A DNA stretch of 64,000 bases from Candidatus Vagococcus giribetii (GCF_017316185.1 NZ_JAFLVX010000015.1:62001-126000); one strand, 5' to 3'; counted from the stretch's first letter, positions 1 through 9,513 are shown. A program made the numbers and translations. The notes: a model not told the origin generated them from the letters alone.

Positions 1-75
1 GAAATCAATCAAGATTTAACCACATTACCGTTTTTAGAAACAGTTGGTTTTGTCTCTCATAAAAAAAATATTTAA
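1..75 (+). CDS. 3' end of an unidentified protein (partial)
   Basis: An open frame runs from the first base to a TAA at 73-75 and encodes 24 residues ending in GFVSHKKNI. A hairpin terminator follows within ten bases, which supports a real gene end. The fragment is too short to identify. The start lies outside the window. Confidence 0.5.
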   Translation, partial: EINQDLTTLPFLETVGFVSHKKNI

Positions 76-81
76 CCCTAT

Positions 82-110
82 AGCCTCACATTATTTTGTG
101 GGGTTTTTTG
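82..110 (+). terminator. Intrinsic terminator of the partial upstream gene
   Basis: CCTCACA (84-90) pairs with TGTGGGG (97-103), with one G-T pair, and is followed by six T residues. Confidence 0.75.
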
Positions 111-180
111 ATTCAAATAAACAAGTAAATTACCTATCATATGATAAACTATTCGTACGTATTCACTAGGAGGGTTGGTT

Positions 181-1113
181 ATGTTTTTTAGAAAAAAAGT
201 CACACGAGGTCATCTTTACCGCAGTGTTTTGTTCTTTACCATCATCTATTTTATTTTGATTTATTTCCAGAAAAGGATTTTAACAGGACTGTTTAATTCT
301 CAGCTATCTTTTACTGTTCCTGATGTATTAGGCATCGTTACCAGTGATGCCCCACTTGATGTTTTAACTAAGCGTGCCACTAACGGGGCTATTTTAACAG
401 GTGGATTCTTATTCGTTGAAATCATTCTCTTTATTTTACTGATTCTCTTATTTTTATTCAAACTATGGCGTATTCATCAACAAGAAAAGCTTAAAAAATA
501 TGATTTTGTCTTACTAGTTGGTTTGCTTATTTTACTTATGGGTAGTTTTTATTATGCTTATATTTTAGGGACTACGTCTTTAGAAACGTATCAAACTGTC
601 ACATCTGCTCTCAATCATCTAAGTCCTAAACAACTAGATAAATTAGCGACAAGATGGAAAGATTTCATTTACAATTATCAATTCTCTTTAGGCTATTTAC
701 CTCGTGATATTTCGATTGTGATTGATCAATTTAAACAAATCATGAGTAACGTTCAAGAAGTTGCTGATATTCCTAATGTGTTGAGTCAATACATCAATCG
801 TCTAAGTGAGTTAAAACTTCATTATTTCTTATTGATGTGTGCTGGATTTGGGACATTAATGGTTGCGCAAATCTTTGAATACCGTTTAATTCTAACTTCT
901 TTAAAACAATTGAAACCTAAGAACAAACTTTTCACTTCTCACAATCAAGTCTCAGAAACACAACTCACTCAACTTTTAGAAGAACAACAAGTGTTGATGA
1001 GTAAAATAATTGACCTTCAAGCTGATTTACAACAAACTATAACAAAGGAATCTAACGAGACCAATCAACCAAAAGAAAAATCAAAAAAGAACAATAAAAA
1101 GAAAAAAAAATAG
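181..1113 (+). CDS. Multi-pass membrane protein of unknown function
   Basis: Predicted protein of 310 residues that I do not recognise. Four hydrophobic segments are visible, near residues 15-30, 75-96, 109-131 and 214-235. After the last one comes a hydrophilic tail rich in Gln, Glu and Leu that could form a coiled coil, ending in a run of lysines. The N-terminus is basic, so an inside N-terminus is likely. The ATG at 181 is chosen because AGGAGGG lies at 168-174 with a 6-base gap; a TTG at 175 would touch the ribosome-binding site. It is a single-gene unit between two terminators. Conserved hypothetical proteins of this kind occur in enterococci, but no function is inferred. Confidence 0.8.
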   Translation: MFFRKKVTRGHLYRSVLFFTIIYFILIYFQKRILTGLFNSQLSFTVPDVLGIVTSDAPLDVLTKRATNGAILTGGFLFVEIILFILLILLFLFKLWRIHQQEKLKKYDFVLLVGLLILLMGSFYYAYILGTTSLETYQTVTSALNHLSPKQLDKLATRWKDFIYNYQFSLGYLPRDISIVIDQFKQIMSNVQEVADIPNVLSQYINRLSELKLHYFLLMCAGFGTLMVAQIFEYRLILTSLKQLKPKNKLFTSHNQVSETQLTQLLEEQQVLMSKIIDLQADLQQTITKESNETNQPKEKSKKNNKKKKK

Positions 1114-1145
1114 GTTAGACTCCTCTGAGTCTGACCTATTTTTTT
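1109..1145. terminator. Bidirectional intrinsic terminator
   Basis: AATAGGTTAGACTC (1109-1122) pairs with GAGTCTGACCTATT (1127-1140) around CTCT, with A and T tracts on either side. It serves the convergent membrane-protein gene and nrnA. Confidence 0.85.
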
Positions 1146-2089
1146 ACGTAATCTGCTACTAACTTTTTAATTTCTTGGTAGATTGCTTCTACTTCTTCTA
1201 AGTCCGCTGCATTGGCACCACTTGCTAATGGATGTCCTCCACCATGATGACGTTTAGCAATGGTGTTAATCACTGGACCTTTTGAACGTAAGCGTACGCG
1301 GTAAAATCCTTCTGGTTGAGCCACAAAAATCCCCCATGATTTCATTCCTTTTACCTTACCAGGAATCGGAATAATCGCTGGTGTTTCTGAGTCTACTACT
1401 CCGAAACGGTCTAATACTTCTTGAGAAAGTAATACCATACCAGCACCATTTTCATCCACAATGACATTTTCCATCACATAACCAGATAAACGCAATACAT
1501 TTTCTGGCATCTCTGTCATCTCACGATTTAACTCAGCCACATCAAAATCAAACTCTCTTAACTTACTTGCTACAAAAAGAGTATGGCTCGTTGTTGCTGG
1601 GTACTTGAATCGACCTGTGTCTCCAATAATACCTGCATAGAGTAATCTCGCTGCTTCTTTTGTTAAAACAAGCTCATCTTGAAATTCTGTGTAAAAATCA
1701 TAAATCAACTCACTGGCACTACTTGCTTTGGTATTAACAAAAGAAATATCCCCAAAAGGCTCATCATCTGGATGGTGATCCATCTTAATTAACAACTCAC
1801 CTAATTTATATTGTTCCCCACTGATGCGTGGTTCATTAGCTGTGTCTGTCGCTATTACTAAAGCTCCTTCATACATCTCATCTGTTACCGTGTCCATTTC
1901 CACAAGGTAATTTAATTTATCCACAGGTCCTCCAACCATGTAGATTTCTTTTTCAGGAAAAGAAGCACGTAAAATGTTAGCTAAGCCTCCTTGAGAACCT
2001 AAGGCATCCATATCTGGGCTTTGATGGCGATGAATCATGATTTTAGGATATGCTTTGATTGTTTCTAATATTGTCTGAGTAACACTCAT
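1136..2089 (-). CDS. nrnA: DHH-family bifunctional oligoribonuclease / PAP phosphatase NrnA
   Basis: Predicted 317-residue cytoplasmic phosphoesterase. The family degrades 2-5 nt RNA fragments from the 5' end and hydrolyses 3'-phosphoadenosine 5'-phosphate. The DHH domain shows the metal ligands H22, D26 and D28, then D82, then the DHH motif at 104-106. The C-terminal DHHA1 domain carries the GGGHPLASG motif that binds substrate. I start at the ATG at 2087-2089, preceded by GAGAGGAAG; an in-frame upstream start would overlap the gene before it. It begins 14 bases after the stop of the CBS-domain gene and is probably cotranscribed with it. The pairing of ytoI and nrnA is also seen in Bacillus. 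Confidence in family is high; exact substrate preference is inferred. Confidence 0.93.
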   Translation of the reverse strand: MSVTQTILETIKAYPKIMIHRHQSPDMDALGSQGGLANILRASFPEKEIYMVGGPVDKLNYLVEMDTVTDEMYEGALVIATDTANEPRISGEQYKLGELLIKMDHHPDDEPFGDISFVNTKASSASELIYDFYTEFQDELVLTKEAARLLYAGIIGDTGRFKYPATTSHTLFVASKLREFDFDVAELNREMTEMPENVLRLSGYVMENVIVDENGAGMVLLSQEVLDRFGVVDSETPAIIPIPGKVKGMKSWGIFVAQPEGFYRVRLRSKGPVINTIAKRHHGGGHPLASGANAADLEEVEAIYQEIKKLVADYVKK

Positions 2090-2103
2090 GTTTGACTTCC
2101 TCT

Positions 2104-3429
2104 CTATGCTTGCTCCATCAATTGACACACAGTCATTGCTTTTGCCACAACCACATTATCAATAAAGACTTCAATGTCTATTTTAGCAGAACGTCGACCA
2201 ACTTCAATGATTCGAGACTTGAACTCAATTTCACTATCAATCTGAATCAATTTAAAATAATACAAACTCATTTGCTCAATCACGGAATTATAGTGATATT
2301 TCACTGACAACGTGCGTTGAGCTACTTTTGAAATAATTTGATTTAAGACACCAAAAGATAAAGTTCCCATATTGTTTACCATTTGAGGCGTCACAACAAA
2401 TGAAAATTCTGGTAAAGACATCTCATCTTTTGCTTCTTTTTCCACAACTTCATCTGTAATTAAATCTGACAGAGTATTAGACACTTGTGGTTGTCTTTGA
2501 GCTAATTGCATAGCTTTCATCACATCTCGTCTAGACACGATCCCTGTAAGTGTCAAATCGTCTTCTACAACAGGTATCACCTCTAAACCGTCCCAAATCA
2601 TTTGATGCCCAATACTTGCGACACTCATATGTTCCTTCGCTTTTCTTGGGTCTTTTGTCATGATTTTTTCAATCGGTTGAGTTAATGGTTTATTAACCAC
2701 GTCTTTTGACGTAATAATCCCCACTAAACGGTTTGATTTATTCACTACAGGAAAACGTGTAAAGCCACTTTCTTCTGATAATTTTTGATAATCTTCTACT
2801 GTACTTTTGACATTTAAGAAGACTGTTCGATCAAAATCTGTTTGAATGTCCTTAACAGTCATAATATCTTTTTTAATCATTTGATCACTCATAGCTCGGT
2901 TAATCGTTGTCGCTACTGTAAAGGTATCATAGGTGGTTCTAATAATAGGCATTTCCACTTCATCAGCTAATGACAAAATTTCTTCTGCTACATCAAATCC
3001 CCCAGTTATTAACACAGCTGCCCCATTTTCTAAAGCTAGACGCTGTACACCTGTCCTATCTCCGACAATCATTAATGAGCCTGACGTAATATAGCGCAAC
3101 ATATTTTCTTCTGTCATAGCGCCAATAATATATTTTTTCAGAACTTTATCTAATCCTTTTCTTCCAGCTAAAATATCTCCTTCAATAATTTTAGAGACTT
3201 CGCCATAAGTGAGTCGCTCAATATTTTCTTTTACTTTTTTTTCGATTCTGATCGTTCCCACCCGTTGAATGGTTGAGACTAGACCAACATTTTCTGCCTC
3301 TTTAATCGCTCGGTAAGCCGTTCCTTCACTAACGGAAAGTGCTTTTGCTATCCCTCGAACAGAAATTTTCTCACCCACAGGTAAGGTTTCGATGTATTCA
3401 AGAATTTGATCATGTTTTGTTACTGCCAT
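2104..3429 (-). CDS. ytoI: HTH-DRTGG-CBS-hotdog protein, YtoI type
   Basis: Predicted 441-residue protein with a mosaic layout typical of Bacillus YtoI: an N-terminal winged-helix HTH (about residues 1-60), a DRTGG domain (about 75-180), two CBS domains (about 190-310) and a C-terminal thioesterase-like hotdog domain (about 335-441). CBS pairs usually bind adenine nucleotides, so this is probably a nucleotide-sensing regulator; the ligand and targets are unknown. ATG at 3427-3429 is chosen because AGGTG lies 6 bases upstream; a GTG three codons earlier overlaps that site. It leads the two-gene operon with nrnA. Its promoter contains a 16-bp dyad that could be its own operator. Confidence 0.9.
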   Translation of the reverse strand: MAVTKHDQILEYIETLPVGEKISVRGIAKALSVSEGTAYRAIKEAENVGLVSTIQRVGTIRIEKKVKENIERLTYGEVSKIIEGDILAGRKGLDKVLKKYIIGAMTEENMLRYITSGSLMIVGDRTGVQRLALENGAAVLITGGFDVAEEILSLADEVEMPIIRTTYDTFTVATTINRAMSDQMIKKDIMTVKDIQTDFDRTVFLNVKSTVEDYQKLSEESGFTRFPVVNKSNRLVGIITSKDVVNKPLTQPIEKIMTKDPRKAKEHMSVASIGHQMIWDGLEVIPVVEDDLTLTGIVSRRDVMKAMQLAQRQPQVSNTLSDLITDEVVEKEAKDEMSLPEFSFVVTPQMVNNMGTLSFGVLNQIISKVAQRTLSVKYHYNSVIEQMSLYYFKLIQIDSEIEFKSRIIEVGRRSAKIDIEVFIDNVVVAKAMTVCQLMEQA

Positions 3430-3510
3430 GTTATTCACCTAATTCTTTCTGCTTTATCTTGTTATAGTTTGAATAGTCTGTTTCAATCCAAGAACCATCA
3501 ACTAATTAAC

Positions 3511-3538
3511 ATTCTATCACGATTTCTCGTGAAAACAA
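3511..3538 (-). promoter_or_regulatory. Promoter of ytoI-nrnA with a dyad filling the spacer
   Basis: Reading the minus strand, TTGTTT (3533-3538) is followed after 16 bp by TAGAAT (3511-3516), which has an extended TGA before it. The 16-bp spacer (3517-3532) is an inverted repeat, TCACGA-4-TCGTGA. A repressor there would block RNA polymerase; the HTH protein downstream is the obvious candidate. Confidence 0.55.
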
Positions 3539-3588
3539 ATCACAAGCATTATAACAGATACTAACAATACACATTAACAAGAAATATG

Positions 3589-5016
3589 TTACTTAGTTTC
3601 TTGTTTCATATTTCCTTTGTAAAATCTCCATGCCGTCATCCCTGTAGCTAACAAACAAATACTGAAAGATAACATATAAGTGATGTGCATACCGTACACA
3701 AAAATATCCGGTCTACCTTCAACAAAACCAACTACTTTTTCTCCCGCTTCATAGCTCATAGATTGGAATAGAATCGTTGTGGATAAAGAAATCCCCATCA
3801 CCATTCCTAAGTTTCTCGCTAAAGCATTTAAACTACCTGCAATACCATATTCTTCTTTTTTCACACTAGACATAATGATTGTATTATTTGGCGCTTGGAA
3901 CATGGCATTCCCTGCTCCAACTAAAGACATAATGGCAATAAACAATCCAACCGGTGACGTTTCACCTAATAATAAATAACCAATTTGTCCAATGGTTAAT
4001 AAGACTAAACCAATTAACGTAATAAATTGTGGTCCTTTTTTATCTGTTAAAAAGCCACTTAAAGGAGCGCCGACTACCATTACTAAAGGAAAAATCATCA
4101 TTAAAAGCCCTGCGATATTGGCTTCTAAACCAAGAACATTTTGTAAGTAAAAAGGATTAACGACATTAGCAAAAAAGTTCGTTGTAAAAATCATGACTGC
4201 TGTTAGTAAACTAACTGTAAACATCTTATTGCTGAATAAACCAAATTGCACAAGAGGTTTCTCATGATTTTTCTCAAAACGGTAAAAACCATAAAGTGAA
4301 ATTAGTGACACCAGAATCATACCGATGATAAGAGGATGAAGGAAGCCTATTTCTTGACCAATAAAAATACCACCAAAGAATAATAGAATAAATAAAGCAA
4401 ATAAGATAACCCCGATATAGTCAATTTTCTCCCCTGTTTTAACTTCTTCTTTAGGTAAGAAATACCAACCAAACATTAAGGTTATGATACCTACTGGTAC
4501 ATTAATCCAGAAAATATAAGACCATTCAAAATGTGATAAAATCACGCCGCCTATTCCAGGACCTGCAATAGCACCTAAAGAAACAAATGAACCAATCATT
4601 CCAAGCGCTCGTCCACGTTCTTCTTTTGGAAAAATTTCGGTGATAATTCCGTTACTTGTGGCCATTGTCATACTAGCACCTAGCGCTTGAATCACACGAG
4701 ATACAAGTAGTAGCGGTAAGCTGCCTGGTATACCACACAGAAAAGAACCGATTATAAACACGATTGTCCCAATCTTAAACACTTTTATTTTGCCAATACT
4801 ATCTCCCACTTTTCCAAAGAATAGTAAGAACACACAAATAGCCATTAAATAAATCGACACAATCCACTCAGATAAATTCATTGCCACACCTAAGTCTTTG
4901 GCGATAACAGGTAAAGCAATATTGACAATACTCCCATCTAAAGTAGACATAAAGGTAAATAAGCCCACAGCTACTAAACTAAACCATCTGTATTTTTGTA
5001 CTTTTTCTTGATTCAT
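3589..5016 (-). CDS. MFS drug exporter, DHA2 (EmrB/QacA) family
   Basis: Predicted 475-residue integral membrane protein with about 14 hydrophobic segments, the number typical of the 14-TMS DHA2 drug:H+ antiporters. Family features seen are LDGSIVNIALP in TM1 (motif D1), the GKVGDSIGKIKVF loop (motif A) and the GPGIGG motif C in TM5. Substrate cannot be read from sequence; drug or metabolite efflux is inferred. ATG at 5016 follows GAGGGG at a suitable distance. It lies downstream of rnjB behind a hairpin, and I saw no strong promoter in the 68-base gap, so readthrough expression is possible. No linked regulator is present. Confidence 0.88.
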   Translation of the reverse strand: MNQEKVQKYRWFSLVAVGLFTFMSTLDGSIVNIALPVIAKDLGVAMNLSEWIVSIYLMAICVFLLFFGKVGDSIGKIKVFKIGTIVFIIGSFLCGIPGSLPLLLVSRVIQALGASMTMATSNGIITEIFPKEERGRALGMIGSFVSLGAIAGPGIGGVILSHFEWSYIFWINVPVGIITLMFGWYFLPKEEVKTGEKIDYIGVILFALFILLFFGGIFIGQEIGFLHPLIIGMILVSLISLYGFYRFEKNHEKPLVQFGLFSNKMFTVSLLTAVMIFTTNFFANVVNPFYLQNVLGLEANIAGLLMMIFPLVMVVGAPLSGFLTDKKGPQFITLIGLVLLTIGQIGYLLLGETSPVGLFIAIMSLVGAGNAMFQAPNNTIIMSSVKKEEYGIAGSLNALARNLGMVMGISLSTTILFQSMSYEAGEKVVGFVEGRPDIFVYGMHITYMLSFSICLLATGMTAWRFYKGNMKQETK

Positions 5017-5045
5017 TTTGTTTTCCCCTCTTTAACAACAAAATA

Positions 5046-5079
5046 AATGTAGGTTGAATAGATGTCTTCAACCTACATT
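5046..5079 (-). terminator. Hairpin after rnjB
   Basis: AATGTAGGTTGAA (5046-5058) pairs perfectly with TTCAACCTACATT (5067-5079). On the minus strand it is followed by a broken T-rich stretch, so termination may be partial. Confidence 0.65.
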
Positions 5080-5084
5080 TTATC

Positions 5085-6758
5085 TTATTTTCTCTTTTGA
5101 CTAGATTCCATAATAACTGGTAGAATCACAGGTCTTCTTTTTGTTTGTTCATACAGATAACGACTTAGTTGATCTCTAATTTCTTGTTTTAAAACGCCCC
5201 AATCGAAATCTTGTTTTTCAAGATTTTCTAACACAACTGTTTCAACAATTTTGGCACTTTCAGTCATTAAATCAGTACTTGTCTTCATATAAACAAAGCC
5301 TTTTGATGTAATTCTTGGTTTAGAAATAATCTTCTTAGCTCGACGATTAATCGTCACAACTGCAATAAAAATTCCGTCCTGAGATAAGATTTTACGATCA
5401 CGTAGGACGATATTACCAATATCACCTACACCTAACCCATCAATTAAAATATTTTCAGCATCTGTTGAGCCTGTCATACGTAAACGGCCCTTCTCAAATT
5501 CTAAAATATCTCCACGACCTGTAATAAAGATGTCTTGATAAGACATGCCTACTTCATGAGCTAAGTCAGCGTGAGCTGCTAGTAAACGATATTCTCCTTG
5601 AACAGGAATAAAGTATTTTGGTTTCATTAAGTTAAGCATTAATTTCAGGTCATTTTGGTTACCATGTCCTGAGACATATAGATTATCAGAAATTGTTTTG
5701 ACTGTCCCACCTGCGCGGTAAATCATGTCTTCTGTTTTAGCCATCGTTGTTTCAATCGAGATTGAAGGAGTTGTAGTAATGTAAATTAAATCTCCTTCTT
5801 CAATATTAATGTTTTTATGACGACGACTTGCCATTTTTTGTAATGATTGTAATGGCTCACCCATACGACCTGTTTCTAAAATCAATAATTGATCTGGTCG
5901 TTTATTTTTCATTTCTTTTTCAGTAATGATCAAGTCTTTATTTGGTAAAGTTAATTTGCCTAAACGAATAGCTGTTTTAACAATTTGTTCTACATCTTTT
6001 CCAGTAAGAACAACAAAACGTTCCGCTTTATCCGCTGCATCAAAAATTTGTTGCACACGTTGAATGTTACTTGCCACACTTGCCACAATAATGCGACCTT
6101 CCCAGTAACGAATCGTGTCATATACTTCTTCAGCTGTTTGATTTTCTGACGCAATAAGAGCTGAATTTTCAGCATTACTTGAATCACTTAATAAAGCAAA
6201 CACGCCTTCTTTACCAATCTCTGCTAAACGAGCAAAGTCTGTTGCATAAGGAGCTGACGCACTTTGATCAAACTTGAAATCTCCCGTGTAGACAATGTTA
6301 CCTTCACTTGTCTTGATAGAAATACCAATTGAATCTGGAATCGTATGAGTTGTTCTAAAGAAACTAACCACTGCATTCCCGAAATCAATTTCTGTAAATT
6401 CATCGACTACATGAAACTCATTAAAATCTTTTGTGTTAGCGTAATTTTTAACATTAATTTTTGCTAACTCTGTTGTTAATTCAGTCCCAAAAACAGGTAC
6501 TGATACATTTTCTAACAAGTATGGTAATGCCCCAATTGCATCGGCATGACCATGACTTAAGAAGACTCCTGCTATCTTTTCTTTGTTTTCAAGTAAATAA
6601 GTAAAATCAGGAATAACCATATCGATTCCTAACTGCTCATTTTCTGGGTATTTCAAACCACAATCCAGAACAAAGATTTCATTCTCTAGTTCAACAACGT
6701 AGATACTTTTTCCATTTTCTCTAACGCCACCTAGAGGGACTATTTTTATTTGACTCAC
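5085..6758 (-). CDS. rnjB: Ribonuclease J2
   Basis: Predicted 557-residue metallo-beta-lactamase/beta-CASP nuclease. The family processes and degrades mRNA from the 5' end, usually as a J1-J2 complex in the cytoplasm. The metal motif reads H69-x-H71-x-D73-A74 instead of HxHxDH, so the fourth ligand is lost. This loss and the gene order asd-dapA-rnjB, as in Bacillus subtilis, both point to J2 rather than J1. It is likely a weak nuclease that mainly supports J1. GTG at 6756-6758 is the start, with GAGGTG 7 bases upstream. The gap to dapA is 17 bases, so it is in the same operon. Confidence 0.9.
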   Translation of the reverse strand: MSQIKIVPLGGVRENGKSIYVVELENEIFVLDCGLKYPENEQLGIDMVIPDFTYLLENKEKIAGVFLSHGHADAIGALPYLLENVSVPVFGTELTTELAKINVKNYANTKDFNEFHVVDEFTEIDFGNAVVSFFRTTHTIPDSIGISIKTSEGNIVYTGDFKFDQSASAPYATDFARLAEIGKEGVFALLSDSSNAENSALIASENQTAEEVYDTIRYWEGRIIVASVASNIQRVQQIFDAADKAERFVVLTGKDVEQIVKTAIRLGKLTLPNKDLIITEKEMKNKRPDQLLILETGRMGEPLQSLQKMASRRHKNINIEEGDLIYITTTPSISIETTMAKTEDMIYRAGGTVKTISDNLYVSGHGNQNDLKLMLNLMKPKYFIPVQGEYRLLAAHADLAHEVGMSYQDIFITGRGDILEFEKGRLRMTGSTDAENILIDGLGVGDIGNIVLRDRKILSQDGIFIAVVTINRRAKKIISKPRITSKGFVYMKTSTDLMTESAKIVETVVLENLEKQDFDWGVLKQEIRDQLSRYLYEQTKRRPVILPVIMESSQKRK

Positions 6759-6775
6759 TCTCTTTCACCTCGTTA

Positions 6776-7663
6776 TTATTTTATGACTTGATTAATTATC
6801 GTCATTATTTTTTCTTTTTCGTTTGAATTACAGGAAACAAGAGGTAGTCTTGGTTCTCCTACTTCTAAGCCCCACTCATTGTAGATAGCTTTGATTGGCG
6901 CAGGAGACGGCACTGAAAAGACGGCATCAATCACCGGATGAATCTCTTGATGAATGCTTGCTGCTTTTGTTAAGTCTTGAGACTTGAGAGCTTCATACAT
7001 GTCATGCATTTTGTCTCCTATAACGTGAGAAGACACTGAAATTACACCTGAGCCACCAATCAGTTTGGTTGGTAATGCTAGATGATCTTCCCCAGAGTAG
7101 ACTAAGAAATCATCATCTGTCTCTTTGACAATCTCTGTAAAAGCAACTAATCCTTGACACTCTTTTGTTCCAATAATGTTTGGTAATTTTGCCAGTCTAA
7201 GAGTTGTCGCTACTTCTAAATTTACCCCAGTACGACCTGGTACGTTGTACAAAATAAGAGGTAAATCACTTGCTTCTGCGAGTGCTTTAAAGTGTTGATA
7301 CAAACCTTCTTGACTGGGTTTATTATAATAAGGAACCACACAAAGCCCTGCCGCAACGCCTTCTAAAGCCGCTATCTTTTTAATAAAAGCAATAGAGGCT
7401 CTGGTGTCATTGCTTGACGCTCCACATATAACTGGCACACGACCTGCTACAACTTTGAGTGTTTCTTTGTATAATGCTAATTTTTCATCTTCAGACAACG
7501 TAGGAGATTCACCTGTTGTGCCACCTACGACGATACCTTCTGTGTGATGCTCCAATAAATAATTTACCACATCACGTACCTTTTCCATAGCTAAAGAACC
7601 TTTTTCATCAAAAGGAGTGACCATTGCCGTTAAAATCGAGGCATTTTTTAATGTATTTTTCAT
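6776..7663 (-). CDS. dapA: 4-hydroxy-tetrahydrodipicolinate synthase
   Basis: Predicted 295-residue class I aldolase that condenses pyruvate with aspartate-4-semialdehyde, the first committed step toward lysine and diaminopimelate for peptidoglycan. Residues seen are T49-T50 in the GGTTGE motif, Tyr139 in [11 protein letters not shown] and the Schiff-base Lys167 in GTKE. Length is normal. Its ATG overlaps the asd stop by 4 bases (ATGA), which implies translational coupling with the enzyme that makes its substrate. Confidence 0.95.
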   Translation of the reverse strand: MKNTLKNASILTAMVTPFDEKGSLAMEKVRDVVNYLLEHHTEGIVVGGTTGESPTLSEDEKLALYKETLKVVAGRVPVICGASSNDTRASIAFIKKIAALEGVAAGLCVVPYYNKPSQEGLYQHFKALAEASDLPLILYNVPGRTGVNLEVATTLRLAKLPNIIGTKECQGLVAFTEIVKETDDDFLVYSGEDHLALPTKLIGGSGVISVSSHVIGDKMHDMYEALKSQDLTKAASIHQEIHPVIDAVFSVPSPAPIKAIYNEWGLEVGEPRLPLVSCNSNEKEKIMTIINQVIK

Positions 7664-8727
7664 GATTGTTCACCTACTTGGGGAACTCTCACTAAATTCA
7701 TCTCATGTAAACTCTCAGCTATTTGAACACTGTTCCACGCCGCACCCTTTAATAAATTGTCAGATACCACCCATAAATGGAAACCATTAGACTTATCCAC
7801 ATCTCGACGAATGCGTCCAACAAATACTTCTTTTTCCCCGACAGCTGTTAAAGGCTGTGGATAAAGCTGTTCTTCTGGATTATCTTCTAATACAACTCCC
7901 GGTGCTTTTTCTAGCAAGTCTTTCAAGTCTTGAACAGACACATTATCTTCTTTGATGTCAATGTATACAGATTCTGAATGTCCTGATAAAACTGGAACTC
8001 TGACACAAGTTGCACTGACTTTGAGCGTGTCATCAGACATGATTTTTTTGGTTTCATTAATCATTTTCCACTCTTCTTCTGTGTAACCTTCTGCACCAAA
8101 GACATCAATCTGAGCTAAGGCATTAAAAGCTAATGGGTAATGCTTTTTGTCTCCAGCACAAGGTAAAATAGAAGCTTCTACTTCTTCCTCACCTTGAAGC
8201 ATCTCTCTAGCTTGGTCTTTCAACTCATTAATAGCCAACACACCTGCACCACTAACAGCTTGATACGTTGACACAATAATACGTTCTAAACCATATGCTT
8301 GTCTGATTGGTTCTAAGGCAACCATCATTTGAATGGTAGAACAATTTGGATTGGCAATAATTCCTTGATGAGCTGTTAGTGCTTGAGGATTAACCTCTGG
8401 CACAACTAAAGGAACTCCCTGAGTCATTCGAAAAGCACTTGTGTTGTCAATAACGACACAACCTCTATCTACAGCCTCTTGAGCGAACCTTTGGGAAATA
8501 CTCCCTCCAGCACTAAACAACGCCATATCCATACCTAAAAATGCCTCTGCCGTCAATTCTTCAATGATGTACGTCTCACCTTTGAAGGTTACCTTATTTC
8601 CTGCTGAGCGCTTAGACGCTAAAAATTTAATCCCTTTAATTGGTAGTGAACTCTCTTCAAGCATTTCTCTCATTTTTGTGCCGACTGCTCCCGACGCGCC
8701 GACAATTGCAACATTATATCCCGACAT
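7660..8727 (-). CDS. asd: Aspartate-semialdehyde dehydrogenase
   Basis: Predicted 355-residue NADP-dependent enzyme that reduces aspartyl-4-phosphate to aspartate-4-semialdehyde for lysine, threonine, methionine and diaminopimelate synthesis. The Rossmann motif GASGAVG is at residues 9-15, the catalytic Cys129 lies in NPNCST, and the GHSESV segment carries the active-site His. ATG at 8725-8727 follows GGAGGAAGG; an in-frame ATG five codons upstream would use the ribosome-binding site as coding sequence. It leads the asd-dapA-rnjB operon. Confidence 0.95.
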   Translation of the reverse strand: MSGYNVAIVGASGAVGTKMREMLEESSLPIKGIKFLASKRSAGNKVTFKGETYIIEELTAEAFLGMDMALFSAGGSISQRFAQEAVDRGCVVIDNTSAFRMTQGVPLVVPEVNPQALTAHQGIIANPNCSTIQMMVALEPIRQAYGLERIIVSTYQAVSGAGVLAINELKDQAREMLQGEEEVEASILPCAGDKKHYPLAFNALAQIDVFGAEGYTEEEWKMINETKKIMSDDTLKVSATCVRVPVLSGHSESVYIDIKEDNVSVQDLKDLLEKAPGVVLEDNPEEQLYPQPLTAVGEKEVFVGRIRRDVDKSNGFHLWVVSDNLLKGAAWNSVQIAESLHEMNLVRVPQVGEQS

Positions 8728-8786
8728 ATAACCTTCCTCCATTTTCCCGTAATTTCCCGATGTTACTTACGTTTCATTTTAGCATA

Positions 8787-8824
8787 AAAAAGAGAAAAAT
8801 TCTTTAAGGAATCTTTCTCTTTTA
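8787..8824 (-). terminator. Intrinsic terminator of the ECF gene
   Basis: On the minus strand AAAAGAGAAAGATTC pairs with GAATTTTTCTCTTTT and runs into more T residues, just after the stop at 8830. Confidence 0.75.
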
Positions 8825-8829
8825 AGACA

Positions 8830-9318
8830 CTATTTAATTAAGTTAATGCGATCTAAAATCTTAATAATAATCATGGAAACAATAATACCAAATCCATTTT
8901 GAATCACATTACCAACTATTGACGCTACCCCAGCGACACTTCCGTATAAAAACCAAGTGGCAAAGAAGTAACCAATAATCATAAAAACAGAAGCCAGTAA
9001 TAAAAATAAAATTCTCGTTGTTAATTGCTTATTACCTGACCAACGTCCAGCAATAAATCCTTGCCCTCCATGAATAACCACAGAAAAAAGTAGCCATTGT
9101 GGATAACCTAATAATAAATCTAGCATACCACCGCTAATACCACCCACGATTAATCCAGCAGGACCACCTAGTAGCATGGCCGATGTATAAATCCCTACTT
9201 CTAATAAATTGACATACCCTTTTGTTAAAGGGACTGGAAAAATAAAAGTTAGAGCTAATACCACTGTTAAGGCCGTTAACATGGCTAGTAAGGCAAACTT
9301 ATCTTTAACAATCTTCAT
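8830..9318 (-). CDS. ECF transporter S component, substrate unknown
   Basis: Predicted 162-residue membrane protein with about five or six hydrophobic segments and the Gly-rich GGPAGLIVGGISGG stretch followed by LLGYPQW, as in substrate-binding (S) subunits of energy-coupling-factor vitamin transporters. Such S units share the EcfA1/A2/T module encoded elsewhere; none is nearby. A pyrimidine or other vitamin precursor is possible but not shown. ATG at 9316-9318 is chosen because GGAGG precedes it by 7 bases. The gene stands alone between two terminators. The roughly 160-base leader contains a weak hairpin with a T run that could be a regulatory element. Confidence 0.8.
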   Translation of the reverse strand: MKIVKDKFALLAMLTALTVVLALTFIFPVPLTKGYVNLLEVGIYTSAMLLGGPAGLIVGGISGGMLDLLLGYPQWLLFSVVIHGGQGFIAGRWSGNKQLTTRILFLLLASVFMIIGYFFATWFLYGSVAGVASIVGNVIQNGFGIIVSMIIIKILDRINLIK

Positions 9319-9390
9319 CAACAATCCTCCACACTCTTTTAGTTGTAATTTATCATAACTCAAAAATAAAAAAATAAACAGAGTCTATAC

Positions 9391-9421
9391 AAAAAAAGAC
9401 CCACTAATATGAGTGATAGGT
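9391..9421 (-). terminator. Weak hairpin plus T run in the ECF leader
   Basis: On the minus strand ACCTATCACT and AGTGGGT can pair around a short loop, with a 3-base bulge, and are followed by TCTTTTTTT. It could be a second terminator of the ABC gene or an attenuator for the ECF gene. Confidence 0.35.
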
Positions 9422-9481
9422 TAAGAGATTCAATTGACATTTATTACGACATTAACAATCCCACTAAGATACATAAAAAAT

Positions 9482-9512
9482 AAACAGCAGAGCTTTTTAG
9501 ACTCTGCTGTTT
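9482..9512 (-). terminator. Intrinsic terminator of the ABC exporter gene
   Basis: AAACAGCAGAG (9482-9492) pairs perfectly with CTCTGCTGTTT (9502-9512), immediately downstream of the stop codon. Confidence 0.8.
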
Positions 9513-9513
9513 A

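Noticed and set aside
5085-6758. RNase J with a damaged metal motif read as a pseudogene
   Set aside because: The frame is full-length, and loss of the last ligand is usual in J2 proteins.
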